64,000 bases of DNA from Alitta virens. Lineage: Eukaryota; Annelida; Polychaeta; Phyllodocida; Nereididae. This document shows positions 56,851-64,000 of the stretch, one piece after another. The position numbers were made by a program, and so were the translations under genes. The DNA lies in assembly GCA_932294295.1 (NCBI GenBank), contig OW028573.1, positions 66,007,829-66,071,828 on the forward strand, in the 5' to 3' direction. The notes beneath the pieces were generated by a model, which was not told the DNA's origin, made no database searches, and saw nothing but the letters and a program-made list of their open reading frames with translations. The stretch's first letter is position 1; every line of letters begins with the position of its first letter.

Positions 56851-58311
56851 TAGGCACCTCTAAATAACGGCTTGTCAGCCTCTAAAACCGACCTCTGATC
56901 CGCTTGCAAACAGCTCAGCCCGGATCGTAGGTCCGACTTTTCAACCTTTTAAGTCCGCATCACTTGATTCATTCGGCTGTCTCCTCCCTACTTTGTTAAG
57001 ATGAATAAGTCTCCCTGATTTACATTGAAATCACCTGTCCCTTATGGGGGGGAACAAACATCAAAGGTGACCCACGGAGCTACCTGTTAGAGGGCCAGAT
57101 GTGTCCATCAATAATTAAGAAGCTGTTTATGACAGTCTGCTTGTTGTCTTCTGCTTGCATCTGTTTCAATATATTATGTGTGCGGATTTTGAATTCAAAT
57201 TAAACCACCTGTTTTTCAAAGAATTTCCATTCCCGGCCGTCTTTTTCAATAGAATTTCTTCTATTCAATAAAGCAAAATCTAAAATTTTATGAAAGATCT
57301 TTGGTTGCGAGATTGCCTTCTTGTTAACTGTGATTCGCTGTGGTTTCTTACAACCTATCCTTCATTAAATTACACTAACTACACGTATATATACAAATTC
57401 AGCTACGTTTCAATTATACCCTAACATCCTGTTACAACAGTTTACCTACAGAACTAGAATCAACTGATTAAATTATCAGTGAAGATGTCATTTCCGCCAG
57501 CATGATGATTTTGCCTCCAGGGTCTTGAAAGTGACCAGAACTGACCACAGGGCAGGAAGCTGAGATGGACGTTAATTGAATCGAGGTGAGAAAGCTGTTG
57601 TTTAGTAAGGTGAGATCACCTTGGACAATTGTCGCCAGTTAAGCCCAATATGTCCTCTGGGTATGTTAGGACCTGAATCAGGCCTAATCAATTACATAGG
57701 TTTATATGCCTCCCCTTGATTGTGAGGTATATGCTCCTACCAGCAGGGTGCTGACAAATTACAGACCATAGTAACCAAACCATCAAGGCTTGCTTGATGA
57801 GAGGGGTCGGTGGCCCCTCATCACTGAGCCATGGGCCCCATCAGGCCAGCATTAGAGGGCACAACTCGTGTGGCTATTGTCCTGAGACACACGCAGACCA
57901 ATTGGAAACTCATCAGCATATATGCATGTGCAGATGTCCTCAGCTATTTCCAGACTGTTTGATACAACCTCAAACTCGAAAATTACAAGTTCCCAGTTTA
58001 ATCACAAAGGTTTCCATGCCAAGGAATGCTGTCTTGCCTCAACGTTTTCTTCCCAAAACTTTATGGTCACGACATTGTGGAGAAAGTTTATAGAGGAGAG
58101 TGACCATTGGCTATTGGCAAGAAACTATTTGTAGTTAGTTCGTTGTTAGCGTTGGTATCACCTCTGGTTTAATGAAAGGAAATTACTATAGGAAACAATT
58201 ACCACAAAACAATGAGTTTTCTTTTCCCCATTTCTGAGTATAACCATAAATACGATCACTGGAATCATATATGCCAGTCTGCATAACATTACGGATAACA
58301 GTGAAGTGAAC

Positions 58312-58400
58312 TTTCAGTGTCATCCGTACAGTAATACAGTAAGTTTAAGTGTCATCCGCACAGTAATGCTGCATATTTCAGTGCCATCCGTATAGGTATA
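58312..58400. repeat. Tandem repeat, three units of 32 bases
   Basis: Units start at 58312, 58344 and 58376 with TTTCAGTGTCATCCG, TTTAAGTGTCATCCG and TTTCAGTGCCATCCG. The repeat is imperfect and the third unit is partial. It lies 300 bases from the tRNA gene. A minisatellite seed is the simplest reading. Confidence 0.65.
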
Positions 58401-58712
58401 CAACACGTGAGGTTTATATTTTGTGTTGTATAAACAAGACTCAGCAGATTCACAGATCTATGTGTAAACATGGTATGGATTCATAACCTCCATCAATTTT
58501 TACTACCGCTGCCAGTCAGCTTATTGTTCGTTTTCCCAAAACATGGGAGTAGTTATGTAGTTATTAGGCCAATGACAAAAACAAGTGGTCTAAAATTTGA
58601 AAATATCATTATTTTTTTATTATATATATCATATCAGTAATTCTTTCTTACCAAATTGATACCTAATATGCTGGCAATGCAAAGTATTTTTGGGCCCAAA
58701 ACTGAGTAAAAT

Positions 58713-58785
58713 TGGTTCCGCTGGGTTTCGAACCCAGGACCTCTCGCGTGTGAGGCGAGCGTGATAACCACTACACTACGGAACC
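58713..58785 (-). tRNA. tRNA-Val-CAC: tRNA-Val (CAC anticodon)
   Basis: The reverse strand folds into a complete cloverleaf: acceptor GGTTCCG/CGGAACC, anticodon stem CTCGC/GCGAG around loop CTCACAC (anticodon CAC), and T arm CTGGGTTCGAAACCCAG. Both RNA polymerase III internal boxes are intact (GGTTCGAAACC for box B). A T4 terminator follows directly (58711-58708 read on the minus strand). There is no intron. The discriminator base is A and CCA is not encoded, as in eukaryotes. It decodes GTG codons. Confidence 0.95.
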
Positions 58786-59399
58786 TGCGTGTGAGGCAGC
58801 TTAAATCAATAGTCAGATGCGGACCACACTATGCATTTCCATTTCAAGTAACCTTCAGTAAATATACAACACCATGTGTGATTTAATCCACCAATGATGT
58901 TGGCAATAGTTGTCCACATCTGACCTTTAAAACATGATCGTTAGGCTAAAACATGCCAACCGTTGCAGGTAGGCTCTGCCTAAAAACTCACTACTCAAAT
59001 GAGTGCAGGTCTATGAAACTATAGACCTATATTATTCACAAACACCAACAATAAGATAAGTGCATTGTAATCTCACGGTAGATAAAACACCAATGCATAT
59101 AAAAAAAAACTTATTTTTGAGTCAACATCCTAATACCAAGAACCAACAACAATGTAAACAGCAGCCATGAATCCATGAGGTGTCATAAACAACATCTACC
59201 ATATGTGCAAGAGAAGTAGGCGGCAGTCGTGCACCACTCAGGTGTTTTTTTTGGCATCATGTTCATCTCACAGCCCACTCAATGAGCTTCAATAAGATGA
59301 TGAGCACTGTGAGCAGAGCCGGGCATGTGGCAGATGTTCTTTTCGTTATGATTTCATGTCTTGGCGAAATGCGCAACCAAGAGGCGTGGGTTGTAATTT

Positions 59400-59441
59400 G
59401 GGGGGAGTGAGAGGGGGGCCAGGGGGACCAAGGGGCCTGGG
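59400..59441 (+). other. G-quadruplex-forming run
   Basis: Five runs of three or more G (6, 6, 5, 4 and 3) are separated by loops of 3-7 bases, which meets the G3+N1-7 rule. It lies in a GC-richer noncoding block about 0.6 kb from the tRNA gene. Confidence 0.55.
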
Positions 59442-60499
59442 AAAGACCAAATGCAGATGGGCCATGGAGGATCGCGTGCGGCCCCAATCACCTGCTCCAG
59501 ACCCATCCCATACAACTCCATGATGAGATTTAATGCTCAGATTGCTTTGATTAAAAAGTGGCCAGCCATGGCATGTGCATGAGATGAGCAGCTCAGGGTG
59601 GAGGGCTTGAGCAGAAGGCTAATTTCCACCCAATGACCTCCCAAAGATGCTCTTATTGTGGTTCATAATGTTTGCTCCCGTGGCACCATGGCAGTTGTTA
59701 CGCTCCACCCAAGTGGTCTATGTGCGGATTAAGGAGAGTTTCAAAGCTCTTAGATTCTCCTTGAAGTTTATAATCTGGAAATTTAAAGAAATTATACGAA
59801 GTGACATTAATACCACAATTTCCCTTCCAATCAAAACTATGGCTAAGCTGTTGCAACCATGGAAGCCTTATGAACACATGATATTATTTTGATATGAATG
59901 AGCATTGATAACAGTATCTTACGACCATGATAGGAGTCAACGTTGGAAGTGACCCAATGACTGAACATGGACAGCATAAACACAATGGAGGTTGGAACCA
60001 GAATCTCTGCAAAAATTATGAGGAAATTGTTTAGAAATAAACGCATTCTTCTTATTCAGTCGTACACAGCAAATAATATAAACTCTCAAGATAGCATCAT
60101 GTCCTGGTTTCCCAACGTGAATTATTTGACTCATCCAGTACTCCCAAAAGGGCGGATGCATGCCAGACATTATGATTTCAAATGAACCGAGCATAAGAAC
60201 ATGGCAAGATCACAGAGAACTTTTTCTTGGAACCAGAAGAGGGACATGTTGTGAGTGCATTTGGTCTTTATCAGTTCGCGTGGCGCCCCAATTGTCTTTG
60301 GAGGAGGAGGACAGAGATATGAGCAAGGGGAGATGGCGTGCGCCCGGTGCATATGCTACTTTATCACGGTGATCAGAGGTCCATGATGAGGCCCACCAAA
60401 AGCCCCCGCCGCCCTATCGCACCCCAGTCTGCCTGGAAGCCGCTCACGCGATGCAGTCGCTAATTGTAGCAGATTGCGGGGCTGCAGTGTGGTTTGAGG

Positions 60500-60513
60500 C
60501 CACCAGGGGCCAG
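60500..60513 (+). promoter_or_regulatory. CTCF-like motif
   Basis: CCACCAGGGGCCAG matches the CTCF core at 13 of 14 positions, but the mismatch is in the GGC part, so binding is less sure. Confidence 0.3.
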
Positions 60514-61076
60514 ACGGGTCAGTCAGTGGGCAGAACGTGTGCGGCACGTGTATGACGCTGCTCAGCACGTTCCAGGCACGCACGGGCGGTGTTTCTCATG
60601 TCGGTGACGTCCAAGTGACGCAGCTCAAGAGATGATAAGACAGAGCCGCTGGGCCTCTTCAAAGGCATACCTGCATGAAAGGGCTGCCCTGTTTGCCACA
60701 TAACTTCACAAACAACCATGAAGAAGCCTCTCAAAAGATCCCACAACGCAGGGTGATTTACGAGCCCCTCTCACGTTGCTCACTTGCACAAGTTCATGTA
60801 ATGATAACATGTCTTGCCCTGTTTGAGTTAGTGCTTTGTTACAGACACCCTGGTCAGCCTTTCATAATCTATTGTGTGTTGAGAAAATGGCGTTTGACAC
60901 GTCAAAGTGCTCCTTGACTGATGTCATTTCATGTCAAATTAGAAAAATAATATATCAAAGGGAAGGGAGACATGAATGTACCTGCAGCACTGGGCGGACA
61001 GCGTCCATTCAAGGATAGGTGACCAGGGCGCCGTCTTTTGCTTTTTCTGGTCATCATATGTGACCTCCATGATTGA

Positions 61077-61088
61077 AGGTCATGACCA
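61077..61088. promoter_or_regulatory. Palindromic nuclear-receptor element
   Basis: AGGTCATGACCA is one base from the perfect palindrome AGGTCATGACCT (thyroid/retinoid type IR0). More TGACC half-sites lie near at about 61020 and 61060. Confidence 0.35.
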
Positions 61089-63373
61089 CTGCCCAAGGCC
61101 AGTGTTACCAAAGTCATGACGTCTAAATCATGCTGTCACACCACGTTATCTTGTCATCGACATGGCCATACCTTACGCAAACACTGCGAGGTCCAACTGA
61201 AAGAGGTGCGGAATCATTCCCTGTAATTTTTGTGCTGAGAATTTTGACCAACTGATCCATTCCTGTGTAGCTAAGGTGTGGTGGTTGCACACATTGGTTT
61301 AGGAGGGTCTATCTTAAGCACATAGTGTTTTTATATTTCATGTGATAAATAAATTTCTTCTCGCACGATGTATTGCTCTGTGGGTGACAGCTATTTTCGC
61401 GAAGGTTTAGATTGGTGAATCGTATTTCAGCCGGAACTACTTGTATGAAACATGGAAACTAATATACTCAATCTGGAGTCTGGCATTGAAGAAAACTAAG
61501 ACTTTCAGTATATATTTACAATGAATTCCTATTAGCGTTAGCCTTTGCTATAGCCATTTGCCACCAGAGCTTAAATGCCGCCTAATCTGCAAATTCCTTA
61601 AGCCAATTCCATTTTAAAGTTTTTAGCAAGTAAAGGAAAGCTACATGACTCCAGAAATTTCGACGTTCTAGTTTCTGGTGTCGGACGGAGCAGCGCGGAC
61701 TAACAGCATGGTGCCAGTCGGTAGAGGGCAGCACTCAACCTGATACATCACGAGAGGGGACGCTCTTTGTCAGCCACAGTCTTGCACTCAGATTAAGTTT
61801 CAATCTTGTGACATCCCCTGCTGCCAAATGACTTTCCCCCTCTTTTCCTATTGAGTTAAGAGATCAGAGGTAAGCCTCAATGAAATACAAGCTCAATATA
61901 ACAGAGTGGACGTGAGGTTAAAGTGGGTTTTAGTCATATTCTAAGGTCATTTTAGCCTTAGCCTTTTTGTAAAAGTCCATCCAACACCCTCAAGGCTCCC
62001 AGTGGGGCAGAATATAGATGGGACAGAGAGAGAATTTAGACTTCAGGACGGCCCTGTCACTGTGAGAGTTTATATTATCACCAACTTCAAAGTAAAATTG
62101 GATACAAAATACTCAATAACTCAGATGACCCTACAAAAAGTGGGTGATCCCCCCCAACATGAGGAAATGTGGCCACTTATATTTGTACCTAATTAGCAGG
62201 TTTAAGGAGCTTAAGTATTCTATATGTACAAAGTATGAAAGCCTCACTGCCTACACGACTACACGTACTTTTAAGTACTTTAAATTCCATTTTAATGGTG
62301 TAACCATATTTAGACGTTAGTATACCAGAAGACACAATGATGTGTCCATAAAGCACAAGACTAGATAGGAACATGGCCTCAACAAAGCAGTTTTGACATC
62401 CAAACCCATATGCCCAATGACATAGCTCATTCATGGTAAAAATTATGCCATAAAGCAGGAGCAGTTGTCATAAAAAAAAATCACAGATCGTATGTCCCAC
62501 CTTTGGGTACACAGCCACGCGACAGTCATGTGCACCTTGCATGTGCCCTAGGGAAAAACTTCAAAAGGAAGGGTTAAAAAAAAACTTCATGATGAAAGAG
62601 AAGCGTTGAAAAAAAAAAACCAAACAACCTGTTGTGTTTCACTTCTGTAGGGATGATGTATATATTGGCAATGTGGAAGGATTTCAGATTCTAAGTTCAG
62701 AAATTAAACTATACTATCTTGTCTCCATGACTATACCATTAATATTTTTAGAAAACATACGCTTGTAGTAAAATGGAACCAAGCACGGATCTTTAGCTGT
62801 TCGTGAAACTAACAGATGTTCGAATACGTATAAAATATAGGAAAAAAAGAATAACAATCCTCTGACTGGCAGCCATTGACTGCATGTGCATTTGCAGGTG
62901 AGCAGTGCGGAGCGTGGGCATGTCTTTTGTGAGCCACAGAAGGTAAAGATCTTCTCCCGATAACCCCATTTTCCCTCTCTAACACGACACAACCCTGTGG
63001 GGCTGAGGGCAGGCTGAGGGCCATGTGAGAAGGGCATCCATCAACTGGCCTAATTGAGCATCATTGGCTGCTTTATCAGCAACTGTTTCAGTAACCAGAG
63101 ACTGGCACGTGCTGCCCTGCAACTGCCTAGAAACACAAACATGTCGCCATTGAGCAATTACAGACATTTGGGTCAACTGTCAAGGGAACAGTCAGGTCAC
63201 TAAATCATACCAAAGTACTGAGAATTTGCTTTATCGATGAGGGAAAATATTTAACTCAGCATTATTTAAAGTAAAACTTCAAGATGTAAAAAAAAATCAA
63301 AGTATACAATTAATTATACAACCCTACATTTACAAACTTCTTTTACAAATTTTTCGTAAAAAAAACTGACTTA

Positions 63374-63666
63374 CAGTTAGTTTCATAAAATACGGTCGAC
63401 TCTAGTCAGCTGTAACCACCTATTCCTGACTGTAGCTATAACTGGTCAAAGCCAGCTGCTTCTGTCTACTTCTAGCTAATAGTCGGTTACACTTACCACC
63501 ATTGAAAAATAAACCTTGGTAAATGTAAGAAATTTATGTAATATATCATAAATATGTACTTTTACATCTGGCTTTGAGTAGCCAGCTATAGCCAGACAGT
63601 TCCGTTTAGTGTCAGGTGGCATTGTGTAGCAGAAGTTGTTAAATTTTACAGGACGTTTTTAATGTA
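63374..63666 (-). mobile_element. MITE copy 5, reverse orientation
   Basis: The left end on the + strand reads CAGTTAGTTTCATAAAA after TA at 63372-63373. The body is the reverse complement of copies 1-3 (CTATTCCTGACTGTAGCTAT, then GCCAGCTATAGCCAGACAG). The right end (near ACGTTTTTAATGTA) is decayed, so its boundary is approximate. It is the only copy outside the IP3R-like gene. Confidence 0.78.
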
Positions 63667-64000
63667 GGCATCATATCTTCTTCTTTTTTTCAATTTAATT
63701 CAATCTTACAAAGTACATAACTTACAGAATAAATAAACCTGTGGCAGCTTTACACATTTTTTAAATCTTATAACGCCACATCCGCATAAAATACCGAAAA
63801 GGAAAACTATATTATTAAAATATTTCTGTAATTTATCACCATCCTTACATGGCCAATGGGCAGGGAGTGACCAACCTATTATTTTTCAAATTTCACCCTT
63901 CCCCCAAGCCTGCAATATCGCATGGTCTGTCTGCAAGGGTCTGTTCGCAGGTGACCCTCTGCCTGCGCTTTCCCAGCTAATTTGCTGCTGAATTTCCAGT
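63667..64000. other. Window end, no gene seen
   Basis: AT-rich sequence rising in GC towards the edge. No ORF, repeat or RNA gene was recognised. Confidence 0.6.

Larger units (their letters stand above)
48726..58712. other. Noncoding region downstream of Olig
   Basis: No convincing protein gene. It begins with the undetermined Olig 3' UTR. GC-richer candidate regulatory blocks lie at about 49380-49930, 50520-50650, 51090-51540, 53270-53640, 54840-55250, 55540-55760, 56790-57130 and 57490-57920. Motifs seen include TTAATTAA (50595-50602), the palindrome GACAATTGTC (57624-57633), AAGGTGA/TCACCTT with a 2-base spacer (57607-57622) and CTCF-like sites. Open frames such as 53348-53743 and 54845-55273 have no family resemblance. 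Confidence 0.6.
58786..63371. other. Noncoding region beyond the tRNA
   Basis: No convincing gene. GC-richer candidate regulatory blocks lie at about 59230-59640, 60190-60760, 60900-61140, 61670-61870 and 62860-63180. Features inside are a G-quadruplex-type run (59400-59441), a palindromic nuclear-receptor element (61077-61088) and a weak CTCF-like TAGAGGGCAGCAC (from 61722). These may still belong to the Olig regulatory domain or to a gene beyond the window. Confidence 0.55.

Noticed and set aside
57739..57752. CCAGCAGGGTGCTG, a further CTCF-like match
   Set aside because: It has mismatches within the critical GGC core, so it was not listed as a site.

Overview
The window is animal nuclear DNA: AT-rich, with many short coding exons bounded by GT-AG (and two GC-AG) introns, one intronless bHLH gene, a eukaryotic tRNA, and short terminal-inverted-repeat elements. 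It looks like an invertebrate bilaterian, perhaps a deuterostome such as a hemichordate or lancelet. That placement is only a guess from the Olig gene and the gene style.

From 88 to 36470 (+) lies the 3' part of one large gene of the inositol 1,4,5-trisphosphate receptor / ryanodine receptor superfamily. I could chain about 52 coding exons without a frame break, giving about 2,477 residues. The 5' exons (suppressor domain, beta-trefoil and first IP3-contact helices) lie before the window. In order the protein has an IP3R-type RIH domain, long helical-repeat regions, a Lys-rich linker, an RIH-associated domain, six membrane segments with the pore, the C-terminal CxxC...H...H zinc finger, a short coiled coil and an unusual disordered tail ending in a PDZ ligand. 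The pore filter is abnormal (YGLIGD instead of the GGGVGD/GGGIGD type). The sequence round the zinc finger mixes IP3R-like and RyR-like features. Two exon pairs look like tandem duplicates used alternatively: 7113-7157 / 8520-8567 and 21720-21876 / 21934-22090. Introns carry four copies of a TA-flanked MITE and a decayed transposon-like fragment.

From 36471 to about 37975 is the probable 3' UTR, with a possible polyadenylation signal at 37951. From there to 64000 is a gene-poor region around a single-exon Olig-family bHLH transcription factor (47940-48725, +). Its flanks, about 10 kb upstream and 15 kb downstream, hold many blocks of higher GC and CpG content. These carry homeodomain/Sox, CRE/ATF, nuclear-receptor and CTCF-like motifs but no convincing ORF, as expected for the regulatory surroundings of a developmental gene. 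A tRNA-Val(CAC) lies at 58713-58785 (-), and a fifth MITE copy is at 63374-63666.

The two protein genes share no obvious pathway: one is an ER calcium-release channel relative, the other a neural/glial-type transcription factor. The most novel material is in the channel gene (pore, alternative exons, tail). All family comparisons are from memory, without database searches.
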